A stretch of DNA of 64,000 bases, taken from Kosakonia oryzae (GTDB taxonomy: Bacteria; Pseudomonadota; Gammaproteobacteria; Enterobacterales; Enterobacteriaceae). The stretch covers positions 3,472,001-3,536,000 of the forward strand of contig NZ_CP014007.2 of assembly GCF_001658025.2 (NCBI RefSeq), in the 5' to 3' direction. The position numbers and the translations under genes were made by a program. The notes below the pieces were generated by a model. The model was given only the letters and a program-made list of their open reading frames with translations, did not search any database and was not told where the DNA came from. Positions 54,774 to 64,000 of the stretch are shown here, piece by piece (the first letter of the stretch is position 1; each line of letters begins with the position of its first letter).

Positions 54774-55712
54774 ATGAATTTTTCAATAAAGCAGCTAAGG
54801 GCTTTTTTAATATTAAGTGAAGCTGACAGTTTTACCCAGGCTGCTCGTCGGTTTAACCTCTCTCAGCCAGCATTCAGTACCCTGATTGCGTCACTGGAGG
54901 AGGAGATTGGCTACCGTTTATTTGACCGGGATACGCGACGTGTGTCACTGAATGCGGACGGCATACATTTTCTCGATCTGGCACGCAAAATCGTCCAGAG
55001 CCATGATGATGCTATCGGTGAAATCAAAACCCGTGCTGCAAGCAATCATAGCGATATTACGCTTGCCGCGCTGCCTTCGCTGGCGGTGGAGTGGTTACCG
55101 GAAATACTGGTGAAATACAGCAAGGCCGCGCCCCAAAGTAAGGTAAAGCTAATCGATACTCAGTGGGATCGCTGCCTGAAATCGCTGCTTGATGGTCAGG
55201 CCGATATGGCATTGACCGCCGGGCAGCCCTCGCTTTCAACATTTAATTCCATCTTATTGTTTTCGGATAAATTTTTTTTGCTATGCCACCGTGATCACCC
55301 TCTGGCGCAACAATCTTCCGTCTCGCTAAGTCAGCTAGGCGACTATCCGTTCATCGGTTTTAGCGTTGGAACCAGTATTCGGCAATACACCGATAAACTA
55401 TGTGAGAATCTCGCGATGAATCTGGATTATCATCTGGAAGTGAGGCAACTCACCACAATGATGGGCTTGATAGCTGCAAATTATGGCATCAGCATTACAA
55501 CCGGATTAACACTTTTCCAGTTCAATCACAAAGATATCGTAATTTTGCCATTTGATGATTTGGCGCTTGAGCGCGCTATTTACCTCGTGACGCAGAAAGG
55601 ACGCCAGCTTGCTCCCCGTGTGGCATCGTTTGCAGAATTTATTACTTGCCAGGCGCATATGTTCGCGACCGGGCGCAGGAGTACTTGTGCCGGGTTCAAA
55701 CCGCAGGCATAA
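54774..55712 (+). CDS. LysR-family transcriptional regulator of the CitMHS operon
   Basis: I use the ATG at 54774 (MNFSIKQLRAFLILSE), six to seven bases after GGAG, giving 312 residues; a GTG four codons upstream is the alternative. The N-terminal winged helix-turn-helix is classical: FTQAARRFNLSQPAFSTLIASLEEEIGYRLFDRDTRRV. The rest is the type 2 periplasmic-binding fold for the inducer. It is divergent from the six-gene operon and very likely controls it in response to the substrate or an intermediate. The specific subfamily is not recognised. Confidence 0.93.
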   Translation: MNFSIKQLRAFLILSEADSFTQAARRFNLSQPAFSTLIASLEEEIGYRLFDRDTRRVSLNADGIHFLDLARKIVQSHDDAIGEIKTRAASNHSDITLAALPSLAVEWLPEILVKYSKAAPQSKVKLIDTQWDRCLKSLLDGQADMALTAGQPSLSTFNSILLFSDKFFLLCHRDHPLAQQSSVSLSQLGDYPFIGFSVGTSIRQYTDKLCENLAMNLDYHLEVRQLTTMMGLIAANYGISITTGLTLFQFNHKDIVILPFDDLALERAIYLVTQKGRQLAPRVASFAEFITCQAHMFATGRRSTCAGFKPQA

Positions 55713-55741
55713 AAAAACCGGGTTCAGAGACCCGGTTTTTG
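55711..55741. terminator. Bidirectional terminator between lysR and clpA
   Basis: AAAAAAACCGGGT TCAGAG ACCCGGTTTTTG has both an A-run and a T-run and lies between convergent genes; it overlaps the last bases of the lysR gene. Confidence 0.85.
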
Positions 55742-55758
55742 TAAGTTAATGACAGAGA

Positions 55759-58047
55759 TTAATGGGCGGTTTCCGGTTTGTGCTTCTGGGCACTCTGGAA
55801 GTCATACTCCAGCACATCTTTTTCCTGATTCAGCGTCACGGTTACCTGACCACCATCAACCAGCGAGCCGAACAGCAGTTCGTTAGCCAGCGGTTTTTTC
55901 AAGTTGTCCTGGATAACACGCGCCATCGGGCGAGCCCCCATTGCGCGGTCATAGCCTTTCTCGGCCAGCCAGTTGCGGGCTTCCTGACTGACTTCCAGCG
56001 ACACGCCTTTCTGATCCAGCTGCACCTGGAGTTCGACGATAAATTTGTCGACCACCTGCTGGATCACCTCAGTAGACAAGTGATCGAACCAGATAATGTT
56101 GTCCAGACGGTTGCGGAATTCCGGCGTAAAGATCTTTTTGATCTCCTCCATCGCATCGGTGCTGTTATCCTGGTGGATAAGACCAATGGATTTACGCTCA
56201 GTTTCACGCACCCCGGCGTTGGTGGTCATCACCAGCACCACATTGCGGAAATCAGCTTTGCGCCCGTTGTTATCGGTCAGCGTACCGTTATCCATCACCT
56301 GCAGCAGCAGGTTAAAGACATCCGGGTGCGCTTTTTCGATTTCATCGAGCAACAACACCGCATGCGGATGTTTGATCACCGCATCGGTCAGCAGACCGCC
56401 CTGATCGAAGCCGACATATCCCGGAGGCGCACCAATCAAACGGCTGACGGTATGACGCTCCATATACTCGGACATATCAAAGCGCAGCAGTTCAATACCC
56501 AGCGCTTTCGACAACTGTACGGTCACCTCGGTTTTACCCACGCCGGTTGGGCCAGCAAACAGGAAGGAACCGACCGGTTTATGGTCCTGACCCAACCCTG
56601 CGCGGCTCATTTTGATGGCTTCGGTTAATGCCTCAATGGCTTTATCCTGGCCAAACACCAGCATTTTCAGGCGATCGCCGAGATTTTTCAGCGTATCACG
56701 GTCGCTCTGAGAAACGCTTTTCTCAGGAATACGCGCGATGCGCGCAACAACCGATTCGATATCCGCCACGTTGATGGTTTTCTTACGCTTGCTCACCGGC
56801 ATCAGACGCGCACGCGCGCCCGCTTCATCGATCACATCAATCGCTTTATCCGGCAAATGACGGTCGTTGATGTATTTCACCGCCAGCTCCACCGCTGCAC
56901 GCACCGCTTTCGCCGTATAACGTACATCGTGATGCGCTTCATACTTCGGCTTCAGGCCGTTGATAATCTGCACCGTTTCCTCAACGGACGGTTCAGTAAT
57001 ATCAATTTTCTGGAAGCGACGCGCCAGGGCGCGATCTTTTTCGAAGATGTTGCTGAATTCCTGATAGGTGGTCGAACCCATTACGCGGATTTTACCGCTG
57101 GAAAGCAGCGGTTTAATCAGGTTAGCAGCATCGACCTGCCCGCCGGACGCAGCGCCTGCACCGATGATGGTGTGGATCTCATCGATAAACAGAATGCTGT
57201 TATTGTCCTGCTCAAGCTGTTTCAGCAGCGCTTTGAAACGTTTTTCAAAATCACCGCGGTATTTGGTACCTGCCAGCAGCGAACCGATATCCAGCGAATA
57301 GATAGTGCAGTCGGCCATAATTTCCGGCACGTCGCCTTGCACAATCCGCCAGGCCAGACCTTCGGCAATCGCCGTTTTACCGACCCCGGACTCCCCGACC
57401 AGCAGAGGGTTGTTTTTACGGCGACGACACAGCACCTGAACCGCGCGTTCCAGCTCTTTACTGCGGCCAATCAGCGGGTCGATGCCACCAACACGAGCAA
57501 GCTGATTAAGGTTGGTGGTGAAGTTTTCCATACGTTCCTCCCCGCCTGCTTGCTCTTCGCTGTTCACCTGGCTGCTACTGCTGCTACCTGCATCCGATGA
57601 CGGTCCCGGTTCGTCTTTACGCGTACCGTGAGAAATAAAGTTCACCACGTCGAGGCGGCTCACTTCATGTTTGCGCAGCAGATAAGCCGCTTGCGACTCC
57701 TGCTCGCTAAAAATGGCAACCAGCACATTCGCCCCGGAGACTTCACTGCGACCGGAGGACTGAACATGAAACACCGCGCGCTGCAAAACACGCTGGAAGC
57801 TGAGCGTCGGCTGCGTGTCGCGCTCCTCTTCGCTCATGGGTAGAACGGGTGTGGTTTGTTCGATGAAGGCTTCGAGTTCCTGCCGCAGCGCTACCAGGTC
57901 CACGGAACACGCTTCAAGCGCTTCGCGGGCCGAAGGGTTACTGAGCAATGCCAGTAACAAGTGCTCGACGGTCATAAACTCATGTCGGTGCTCGCGCGCT
58001 CTGGCGAAAGCCATATTTAAACTGAGTTCCAGTTCTTGATTGAGCAT
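55759..58047 (-). CDS. clpA: ATP-dependent Clp protease ATP-binding subunit ClpA
   Basis: ClpA unfolds substrates and feeds them to ClpP, including N-degron proteins brought by ClpS and made by Aat. The 762-residue product (758 in E. coli) has the N-domain with two Clp-N repeats (1-145), the first AAA+ module with Walker A GESGVGKT at 218-225, and the second with GPTGVGKT near 500. The ClpP-binding IGL loop is present in [10 protein letters not shown]. The linker around 144-172 ([24 protein letters not shown]) accounts for the extra length. It lies 31 bases downstream of clpS. Confidence 0.98.
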   Translation of the reverse strand: MLNQELELSLNMAFARAREHRHEFMTVEHLLLALLSNPSAREALEACSVDLVALRQELEAFIEQTTPVLPMSEEERDTQPTLSFQRVLQRAVFHVQSSGRSEVSGANVLVAIFSEQESQAAYLLRKHEVSRLDVVNFISHGTRKDEPGPSSDAGSSSSSQVNSEEQAGGEERMENFTTNLNQLARVGGIDPLIGRSKELERAVQVLCRRRKNNPLLVGESGVGKTAIAEGLAWRIVQGDVPEIMADCTIYSLDIGSLLAGTKYRGDFEKRFKALLKQLEQDNNSILFIDEIHTIIGAGAASGGQVDAANLIKPLLSSGKIRVMGSTTYQEFSNIFEKDRALARRFQKIDITEPSVEETVQIINGLKPKYEAHHDVRYTAKAVRAAVELAVKYINDRHLPDKAIDVIDEAGARARLMPVSKRKKTINVADIESVVARIARIPEKSVSQSDRDTLKNLGDRLKMLVFGQDKAIEALTEAIKMSRAGLGQDHKPVGSFLFAGPTGVGKTEVTVQLSKALGIELLRFDMSEYMERHTVSRLIGAPPGYVGFDQGGLLTDAVIKHPHAVLLLDEIEKAHPDVFNLLLQVMDNGTLTDNNGRKADFRNVVLVMTTNAGVRETERKSIGLIHQDNSTDAMEEIKKIFTPEFRNRLDNIIWFDHLSTEVIQQVVDKFIVELQVQLDQKGVSLEVSQEARNWLAEKGYDRAMGARPMARVIQDNLKKPLANELLFGSLVDGGQVTVTLNQEKDVLEYDFQSAQKHKPETAH

Positions 58048-58078
58048 AGGGCACCTCCCCCAAGTTTCATGCCTGCAT

Positions 58079-58399
58079 TCAGGCTCTTTCCAGCGTACAC
58101 AGCAACGGATGCTCGTTCTCCCTCGCGTACTTGTTCACCATAGAGACCTTGGTCTCTGCAACTTCGGCGGTGAAAACACCGCAGATAGCCTTGCCGTGAT
58201 AGTGAACCGTAAGCATCAGTTGCGTTGCACGTTCTACATCATAAGAAAAGAACTTTTGTAGCACGTCAATAACAAATTCCATCGGCGTGTAATCATCGTT
58301 CATTAACATGACTTTATACATGGATGGCGGTTTTAGCGCATCGCGCAATTTTTCTTCCGCCAATTGGTCGAAATCCAGCCAGCTATTACTCTTACCCAT
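58079..58399 (-). CDS. clpS: ClpA adaptor ClpS
   Basis: ClpS binds N-degrons and hands them to ClpA. The 106-residue product starts [20 protein letters not shown] and has the conserved core [28 protein letters not shown] (Asn-Asp contacts for the N-terminal amine) and [20 protein letters not shown]. It forms an operon with clpA and diverges from cspD. Confidence 0.98.
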   Translation of the reverse strand: MGKSNSWLDFDQLAEEKLRDALKPPSMYKVMLMNDDYTPMEFVIDVLQKFFSYDVERATQLMLTVHYHGKAICGVFTAEVAETKVSMVNKYARENEHPLLCTLERA

Positions 58400-58727
58400 C
58401 GTTAGCGCTTCATCTTAGGTTACAGGTTCCGGCAGTCTTTAATCGGCCGATTACATGAGTCTAGATGTATTTTTAATCTACATCAGATGTCAGATAACAA
58501 TCATCTATCGTTGCCATCCGCGACGGCTGTCACATTCTGTTGTCATAGCGTTAACTGCTTCAAAATTTTGATGCGCCGCCTCCCAGAACCCCTGCCAAAC
58601 GCTTGACGCGTTATACGATTTATCTAAATTGTACAGTCGAGAGCTGGTGAGGTTTTGAACAGCCCGCTCGCTCTGCCACCGGTTCATTCCATCTTACTTA
58701 AATAAGATTTACGAAGGATGTCGAAGC
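58400..58727. promoter_or_regulatory. Divergent region between clpS and cspD
   Basis: This 328-base region holds the clpSA promoter on one side and the cspD promoter on the other. cspD is induced in stationary phase in E. coli. I see AAGGA eight to nine bases before the cspD ATG but cannot assign promoter boxes with confidence. No open frame is credible. Confidence 0.5.
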
Positions 58728-58949
58728 ATGGAAACGGGTACTGTTAAGTGGTTCAACAATGCCAAAGGGTTTGGTTTTATTTGCCCTGAAGGCGGCGGCG
58801 AAGATATCTTCGCGCATTACTCCACCATTCAAATGGATGGTTACAGAACGTTAAAAGCCGGGCAGACAGTCCGGTTTGATGTACACCAGGGCCCTAAAGG
58901 CAATCACGCCAGCGTTATCGTGCCCGTCGAAGTGGAAGCCATGGCCTGA
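58728..58949 (+). CDS. cspD: Cold-shock-like protein CspD
   Basis: CspD is a stationary-phase CSD protein that binds single-stranded DNA and inhibits replication in E. coli; it is not cold-induced. The 73-residue product has both nucleic-acid motifs: KGFGFICPEG (RNP1-like) and DIFAHYSTI (RNP2-like). Length is one residue less than in E. coli, with the difference at the C-terminus. It is a ClpSA neighbour and a known Lon substrate in E. coli. Confidence 0.96.
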   Translation: METGTVKWFNNAKGFGFICPEGGGEDIFAHYSTIQMDGYRTLKAGQTVRFDVHQGPKGNHASVIVPVEVEAMA

Positions 58950-58982
58950 CGCCAGCAACCTCATTGTGTACATGCCGCAGTT

Positions 58983-59013
58983 AAAATGCCAGCCCAATCG
59001 GCTGGCATTTTTA
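58983..59013. terminator. Bidirectional terminator between cspD and macB
   Basis: AAAATGCCAGCC CAATC GGCTGGCATTTTTATT, with A- and T-runs, between convergent genes. Confidence 0.9.
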
Positions 59014-60960
59014 TTACTCGCGAGCCAGCGCATCCACCGGATCCAGGCGCGCGGCATTGCGCGCCGGCAACCAGCCAAACAGCACCCCGGTAAATGTTGA
59101 ACACAAAAAAGCGGTGATCAACGCAACCGGTGAAAAACCAATTTCCCAGCCCGGTAAAAAGAGCTGCAAAGTAAACGCGATCAACATCGAAAGCGTTACG
59201 CCGAGCGCGCCGCCAACCAGGCAAACAAACACCGCCTCAATCAGAAACTGTGACAGCACATCGCCCGCTCTGGCGCCCACTGCCATCCTGATGCCGATCT
59301 CGCGGGTTCGCTCGGTCACAGAGACCAGCATGATATTCATCACACCGATACCACCAACCAGCAGGGAGATCACCGCCACCAGCGTCAGGAACAACTGAAG
59401 AGTACGTGTGGTCTTTTCCGCGGTTTTCAATACCCCGTCCATATTCCAGACGAAGAAATCTTTTTTTCCGTGCCGCAAATTCAGCAGCCGGGTGAGCTGC
59501 TGTTCCGCCTGCTCACTGCTGTAGCCATCTTTCACCCGAACGGTAATAGAGTTTAGCCACGACTGGCCCATAATGCGCCCGGAGATGGTCGTGTAGGGCA
59601 ACCAGACGCGCAGGATTTTGCTGCTGCCGAACATAGATTGCTTCTCTTCCGCCACGCCAATTACCGTTGCCGGCATATTGCCGACCAGGATCACCTCGCC
59701 CACTACGCTGGCTTTATTAGGAAAGAGCTGACGGCGGGTATTGCTGTCGAGCACCACCACCTGCGCCCGCCCTTTCTCCTGCTCGGCATTGAACGACGCG
59801 CCTTCGCTGAAGGCCATACCATAAACATTAAAGTACTGCCCGCTCACACCATTCGCACTGGCCGCAACATCAATATTGTCATTGCGCAGACGCAGGTTTT
59901 GCGAAACCGACGGTGTCGCCGAACGCACCCACGGCTGTTTCTGGATCGCCAGCAGATCGTCATATTTCAGCGCTTGCTGGTATTGCGGCTCATCATCGCC
60001 AAAATCCTTACCAGGATAGACATCAATGGTGTTGGTGCCGATCGAACGGATATCCGCCAGCACGAGCTGCTTCGCCGCATCGCCCACCACCACAATCGAG
60101 ACCACGGAGGCGATACCGATAATAATGCCGAGCATGGTCAACAGCGTGCGCATCTTGTTCGCCGCCATTGCCCGCCAGGCCATAGTCAGTGCTTCGTGAA
60201 AACGGCTGATAAACTGCCGCCAGCCCCCTGCCTGCACAGACACAGCATCGCGATTTTCCGCTGTTATCACTCGTTCGCGGGCCGGAGGATTACTGATAAG
60301 TTCGCCATCGCGAATTTCAATTACTCGCTCAGCCTGCGCCGCCACTTGTGGATCGTGGGTGACGATAATCACCGTATGCCCGCGATCGCGCAGCTGGTGA
60401 AGGATCGCCATGACCTCTTCGCCTGAATGGCTGTCCAGCGCGCCGGTGGGTTCATCGGCCAGAATGACCTGCCCCCCGTTCATCAATGCCCGGGCGATGC
60501 TGACGCGCTGCTGCTGGCCGCCAGAAAGCTGAGAAGGCTGATAATCCGCCCGCTCGCCCAGGCCGAGGCGCGTCAGTAACTCTCTGGCGCGTATCAGCCG
60601 CGCTTTACGATCGGTTCCGGCGTATACCGCAGGCACTTCAACGTTCTGCACGGCCGTCAGATGCGAAAGCAGATGATAACGCTGGAAGATAAAACCAAAA
60701 TGCTCGCGTCGCAGTTGTGCCAGCGCATCGCCGCTAAGCGTGGAGACATCCGTTCCGGCAACGCGGTATGTACCGCTGGAGGGTTTATCCAGACAGCCGA
60801 GTATGTTCATCAGCGTCGATTTACCGGAACCCGAAGCCCCGACAATCGCCACCATTTCACCGGCATTAATACTGAGAGTAATGCCCTTCAGCACCTCCAC
60901 CTGCTCGTCACCTGAAGGATAACTGCGGCGAATATCCTTCAGTTCCAGCAGTGCCGTCAT
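59014..60960 (-). CDS. macB: Macrolide export ABC transporter MacB
   Basis: MacB is the inner-membrane ATPase of the MacAB-TolC efflux system, which exports macrolides, enterotoxin peptides and some heme-related molecules. The 648-residue product has an N-terminal ATPase domain with Walker [10 protein letters not shown] at 41-49, signature [15 protein letters not shown] and Walker [13 protein letters not shown]. One transmembrane helix near 280, a large periplasmic domain, and three C-terminal helices follow. Its ATG overlaps the macA stop by four bases. Confidence 0.97.
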   Translation of the reverse strand: MTALLELKDIRRSYPSGDEQVEVLKGITLSINAGEMVAIVGASGSGKSTLMNILGCLDKPSSGTYRVAGTDVSTLSGDALAQLRREHFGFIFQRYHLLSHLTAVQNVEVPAVYAGTDRKARLIRARELLTRLGLGERADYQPSQLSGGQQQRVSIARALMNGGQVILADEPTGALDSHSGEEVMAILHQLRDRGHTVIIVTHDPQVAAQAERVIEIRDGELISNPPARERVITAENRDAVSVQAGGWRQFISRFHEALTMAWRAMAANKMRTLLTMLGIIIGIASVVSIVVVGDAAKQLVLADIRSIGTNTIDVYPGKDFGDDEPQYQQALKYDDLLAIQKQPWVRSATPSVSQNLRLRNDNIDVAASANGVSGQYFNVYGMAFSEGASFNAEQEKGRAQVVVLDSNTRRQLFPNKASVVGEVILVGNMPATVIGVAEEKQSMFGSSKILRVWLPYTTISGRIMGQSWLNSITVRVKDGYSSEQAEQQLTRLLNLRHGKKDFFVWNMDGVLKTAEKTTRTLQLFLTLVAVISLLVGGIGVMNIMLVSVTERTREIGIRMAVGARAGDVLSQFLIEAVFVCLVGGALGVTLSMLIAFTLQLFLPGWEIGFSPVALITAFLCSTFTGVLFGWLPARNAARLDPVDALARE

Positions 60961-62072
60961 TGGGCAGCTCCGCGATTCAACTCGCCGATTACCACCTCTT
61001 CACCGGCATCCAGCCCTTTCACGACGACGACATCAGTATCATTACGCGCGCCCAGCATCACTTCGCGCTCGCGGGTTTCGCCGTTGCGCAGCACTTTCAC
61101 TTTATAGCGATTATCACCAACCGGATCGCCCAGCGCCGCCAGTGGAATGGTCAGCACATTTTTCAGGCCAGTTAGCTGAATATGCACCTGAGCGGTCATA
61201 TCCAGGCGCAATATGCCCTGCGGGTTCGGCACTTCAAAACGGGCGTAATAGAAGATTGCGTCATTGACCTTCTCCGGCGTCGGCAGAATGTCTTTCAGTT
61301 CCCCTTCATAGTGGGTGCCGGGATCGCCCAATACGGTGAACCACGCTTTTTGCCCGGGTTTCAGATGAATCACATCCGCCTCTGAAACCTGCGCTTTAAC
61401 CAGCATGGTGCTCATATCGGCCAGCGTCAGGATGTTTGGCGCCTGTTGCACCGCAATCACCGTTTGCCCTTGCAGGGTGGTAATTTGCGTCACCTCACCG
61501 GCCATCGGCGCGAGAATGCGGGTGTAGTCGAGATTGGTTTTCGCGGTATCCAGCGTCGCCTGGTTGCGCTTTATCTGTGCATCAATAGTGCCGATCTGCG
61601 CCTCTTTAACCGCCACATCGGTGGCCGAGGTATCCAGATCCTGACGGGAGATAAGATTGCGTTTCACCAGTTGTTGCTGACGTGCCAGTGTCACCTGCGC
61701 CAGCTTCAGTTCCGCCTGCGCCTGACGGCGTTGCGCACGCAGTTCCATCAGCGTGGCATCCACTTCTTTGATCTGGTTTTCTGCCTGCTCCGGATCGATA
61801 ACCCCGAGCAACTGATCCTTTTTGACTTTATCGCCGATATTGACCAACAGCGTTTTCAACTGGCCATTGACCTGTGCGCCGACATCAACTTTACGTAATG
61901 CATCGAGCTTACCTGTCGCCAGTACGCTCTGTTGTAATTCACCCGGGCGGACAATCAGCGTTTGATACTGCACCACCGGCGCGTTCAATTTTCCCCACAG
62001 CCAAAAGACGGCCAGTAAAATGACGACCGCCAGCACGATAAATACCGTCCTGCGTTTTCCCTTAAGTTTCAT
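60957..62072 (-). CDS. macA: Macrolide efflux periplasmic adaptor MacA
   Basis: MacA is the membrane-fusion protein joining MacB to TolC. The start [17 protein letters not shown] (62072) gives 371 residues, as in E. coli; upstream in-frame starts have no ribosome-binding site. A single N-terminal transmembrane segment (about 9-29) is followed by a lipoyl half-motif, a long alpha-hairpin (about 100-175, [18 protein letters not shown]), the second lipoyl half ([18 protein letters not shown]) and beta-barrel domains. It is divergent from ybjX. Confidence 0.96.
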   Translation of the reverse strand: MKLKGKRRTVFIVLAVVILLAVFWLWGKLNAPVVQYQTLIVRPGELQQSVLATGKLDALRKVDVGAQVNGQLKTLLVNIGDKVKKDQLLGVIDPEQAENQIKEVDATLMELRAQRRQAQAELKLAQVTLARQQQLVKRNLISRQDLDTSATDVAVKEAQIGTIDAQIKRNQATLDTAKTNLDYTRILAPMAGEVTQITTLQGQTVIAVQQAPNILTLADMSTMLVKAQVSEADVIHLKPGQKAWFTVLGDPGTHYEGELKDILPTPEKVNDAIFYYARFEVPNPQGILRLDMTAQVHIQLTGLKNVLTIPLAALGDPVGDNRYKVKVLRNGETREREVMLGARNDTDVVVVKGLDAGEEVVIGELNRGAAQ

Positions 62073-62167
62073 AAAAATCCCGAATAATCTGACTCGCGGC
62101 CTGTAGATAACATTCTTAACCAAACACAATATCAACGAAACAGAAAATTCTTAATCTCTCCATTATT

Positions 62168-62184
62168 CATTTAGATGTTGTTGA
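62168..62184 (+). promoter_or_regulatory. ybjX: Candidate PhoP box upstream of ybjX
   Basis: CATTTA-GATGT-TGTTGA resembles the direct-repeat PhoP box (T/G)GTTTA-N5-(T/G)GTTTA, with four and five of six matches. ybjX is PhoP-regulated in E. coli and Salmonella. The box sits just before the first possible GTG start (62186), which supports the downstream ATG at 62234 as the real start. Confidence 0.35.
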
Positions 62185-62233
62185 AGTGCTGGCTGATGGA
62201 ATAGCGATCTCTGTGAGATATCCGGATTTCAAT

Positions 62234-63190
62234 ATGTCCACCATCGCTGAAACGACACATACCGATATGCCGCTGCCGAAAACGGCATGGCAACTCTTTT
62301 ATTCTCTTGCTTCAGGCGAACTGATGCCAGGACTGGCATGGCATCATCCTGCCTATCGCCGCAAATTTCTGCTACGTTCGCTGGCCACGCCGTTCAGCAC
62401 CGCCCGTTTTCTCACGCGCCTGGTACGCCAGCCCATGCTGGCCAAAATATTACAGGTGCAGCCTGGTTTACCTTGCCGTCTGCATCGCCCATGGTTGTCC
62501 ATGAATACCAGTCGTGCACAAGCGTCCGACGCGCTGTGCTGGCATTACGACACAATCACCACCCTGCTGCCTGCCAGATTGGTGAATGGCTATCTTAACA
62601 AGTCAGGAATCACCGTTGCACTGTTGAACGGTAAAGATGAGCAGCATTATTCGTTGCGTCTGTGTTCAGAAGCCATGCTGGACAAGGAAGGTGAAGCAAC
62701 GCTGGTATTCTGCGATGCACAGAATACCGTACTGGCCGGGCTGACATTTACCCTGTGCCAGTTTGCCGGCAAAAACACGCTGTATATTGGCGGATTACAG
62801 GGAGCCAAAGCCCATGTGCCGCATGAACTTATTCAGGCTGCGACCAAATCCTGCCACGGCCTCTTTCCAAAACGCCTGCTGGTAGAGGCAGTGATGACGC
62901 TGAGCCAGTTTCTGAACGTGCAGCAGATCCGCGCTGTCAGCAACGAAACCCATATCTATCGAAATATTCGTTACCGCCGGAAAAAACAGGGGCTACTGCA
63001 CGCGGATTACAATAGTTTTTGGCAATCGCTGGGTGCCGTAGCTGACGCGTCGGGCGACTATATTCTGCCGCTGGCAATACCGCGCAAACCGATGGAGGCG
63101 ATCGCCAGTAAAAAACGCGCAGAGTACCGACGCCGTTACGAATTACTCGATAGTCTGCATACCCAGACAGCCAGCCTCTGCCGGAACTAG
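62234..63190 (+). CDS. ybjX: VirK/YbjX family protein (DUF535)
   Basis: YbjX belongs to the VirK/DUF535 family associated with resistance to antimicrobial peptides and with PhoPQ control; its biochemical role is not known. I choose MSTIAETTHTDMPLPK at 62234 (318 residues); the in-frame GTG at 62186 would add 16 residues but overlaps a possible PhoP box. Conserved segments include YFSLASGELM-like FYSLASGELMPGLAWH, LYIGGLQGAKAHV, FPKRLLVEAVM and RYRRKKQGLLHADYNSFW. Its stop codon and that of the convergent ybjD share the sequence CTAG. Confidence 0.9.
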   Translation: MSTIAETTHTDMPLPKTAWQLFYSLASGELMPGLAWHHPAYRRKFLLRSLATPFSTARFLTRLVRQPMLAKILQVQPGLPCRLHRPWLSMNTSRAQASDALCWHYDTITTLLPARLVNGYLNKSGITVALLNGKDEQHYSLRLCSEAMLDKEGEATLVFCDAQNTVLAGLTFTLCQFAGKNTLYIGGLQGAKAHVPHELIQAATKSCHGLFPKRLLVEAVMTLSQFLNVQQIRAVSNETHIYRNIRYRRKKQGLLHADYNSFWQSLGAVADASGDYILPLAIPRKPMEAIASKKRAEYRRRYELLDSLHTQTASLCRN

Positions 63191-64000
63191 TCAGCGCGCC
63201 CGCGCGCCAGCCACAGCACGCGGGAAAACATCTTACGCAACAGAGGCGGTACAGCGTCTATCCCACGGCGCCCCGCTTCCATCGCCACTTCTATCGCCAG
63301 ATCCGGCTTCGATGAGCGGTGAATGGCTTTGATGATCACCCGGCGCATATTCATCTGCACGTTTTCCGGCAGTTGCGCCACCCGATGATAAATATCGGCA
63401 AAACCTTCCCGGTACATAAAATGTTCCATATCCCGCGCTGGCAACTCGGTCAGATGTTCCCGTGTCTGAACTTGATCATTATCCAGCAGGCTGCGCACCG
63501 TGGCGGCGTACTTTTTCCCCGCTTCATCACCATCCACCAGCACATGCCATTCAATCCCCATACGGCGGGCAAACTTAACCAGCGGCTTTAAACCGGACTG
63601 GGCGAATTCAATGACTTTCACCCCTTCAGCATCGAAATGGTGGCCGCACTGGCGTGCCAGTTCGTTAATCACCCAGGTTTCTGTCTCTCCTTCCACCAGC
63701 AGCCAGCAGCGGGCAAACAGCGAAGAGGCGCGATTGAAGCGGATATGGAAAGCGATACGCCGCGCATCCTCGGAATTTAATCCACCGGGGCCAAGACGCC
63801 AGGCCGCGACGCGTGACGATTCGCGCACCAGCCGACAGACGTGCTCAACCGGCGTCATCGACAATAGCTCGCCAGAATTGGTCGTTGTCACCTGCTGCAA
63901 CGGCAACAAATTCAGCAGTTGCCACGCAACCGACAGCATAATCGGGTGCAGCCGTGTTTCAGGATCTTCCACCAGCAGCAACGGTCGCGCGTCACGGTCG
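63187..64000 (-). CDS. ybjD: OLD-family ATP-dependent endonuclease YbjD, C-terminal part
   Basis: The visible 271 codons are the 3' part of a minus-strand gene whose start lies beyond the right end; the frame stays open to 64000 (DRDARPLLLVEDPETRLHP). This begins at the ABC Walker B/H-loop region and continues into a Toprim domain with LLVEGETETWVINELA and VLVDGDEAGKK, the acidic metal-binding residues of OLD nucleases. E. coli YbjD is 552 residues, so about half is present. The family includes the P2 Old protein and phage-defence nucleases, but YbjD itself is a conserved chromosomal member without an established role. Confidence 0.9.
   Translation of the reverse strand, partial: DRDARPLLLVEDPETRLHPIMLSVAWQLLNLLPLQQVTTTNSGELLSMTPVEHVCRLVRESSRVAAWRLGPGGLNSEDARRIAFHIRFNRASSLFARCWLLVEGETETWVINELARQCGHHFDAEGVKVIEFAQSGLKPLVKFARRMGIEWHVLVDGDEAGKKYAATVRSLLDNDQVQTREHLTELPARDMEHFMYREGFADIYHRVAQLPENVQMNMRRVIIKAIHRSSKPDLAIEVAMEAGRRGIDAVPPLLRKMFSRVLWLARGRAD

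Overview
The window is a chromosomal segment of a gamma-proteobacterium of the family Enterobacteriaceae. Gene order and protein sequences follow the Escherichia coli/Salmonella backbone closely: mukFEB, msbA-lpxK, ihfB-rpsA-cmk, serC-aroA, focA-pflBA, serS, rarA, lolA, ftsK, lrp, trxB, cydDC, aat, infA, clpAS, cspD, macAB. Compared with the E. coli proteins I remember, the housekeeping proteins are close but clearly not identical, and some E. coli genes are missing. This fits a sister genus such as Citrobacter better than E. coli itself; the genus is an inference.

Layout, left to right. Positions 1-7614 hold the 5' end of ldtD and the condensin operon cmoM-mukF-mukE-mukB (minus strand). Positions 7733-17292 hold elyC and ycbJ, then an envelope and LPS block (kdsB, ycaR, ycaQ, lpxK, msbA, ycaI) and ihfB. 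Positions 17475-23408 hold rpsA, cmk, aroA, serC and ycaP; ycaL, which lies between cmk and aroA in E. coli, is absent. Positions 23547-31181 hold ycaO, the anaerobic formate/pyruvate module focA-pflB-pflA with an FNR-type site, and ycaD. Positions 31543-46772 hold serS, rarA, lolA, ftsK, lrp, trxB, cydDC, aat and infA. An unrelated AT-rich lipoprotein gene (35228-35896) sits between lolA and ftsK. dmsABC and ycaC are missing between ycaD and serS.

The main accessory region is the 9 kb between infA and clpA (46.8-55.7 kb). It contains (a) a type I-F CRISPR array of seven perfect repeats and one degenerate terminal repeat with no cas genes nearby; (b) a RES/Xre (ParS-MbcA type) toxin-antitoxin pair beginning just beyond the CRISPR leader, with a paired palindromic operator around its promoter; and (c) a six-gene minus-strand catabolic operon encoding a CitMHS transporter, an AtuA-like DUF1446 protein, a DUF4387 protein, an AtoD/AtoA-like CoA-transferase and an AtoB-like thiolase, divergent from a LysR regulator. 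The operon looks like uptake and degradation of an organic acid through an acetoacetyl-CoA-like intermediate; its substrate is unknown to me. The tRNA gene serW, found here in E. coli, is not present.

The right end (55759-64000) returns to backbone: clpA, clpS, cspD, macB, macA, ybjX and the 3' part of ybjD, which runs off the window. The genes of greatest interest are those in the infA-clpA island and the lipoprotein inserted between lolA and ftsK.
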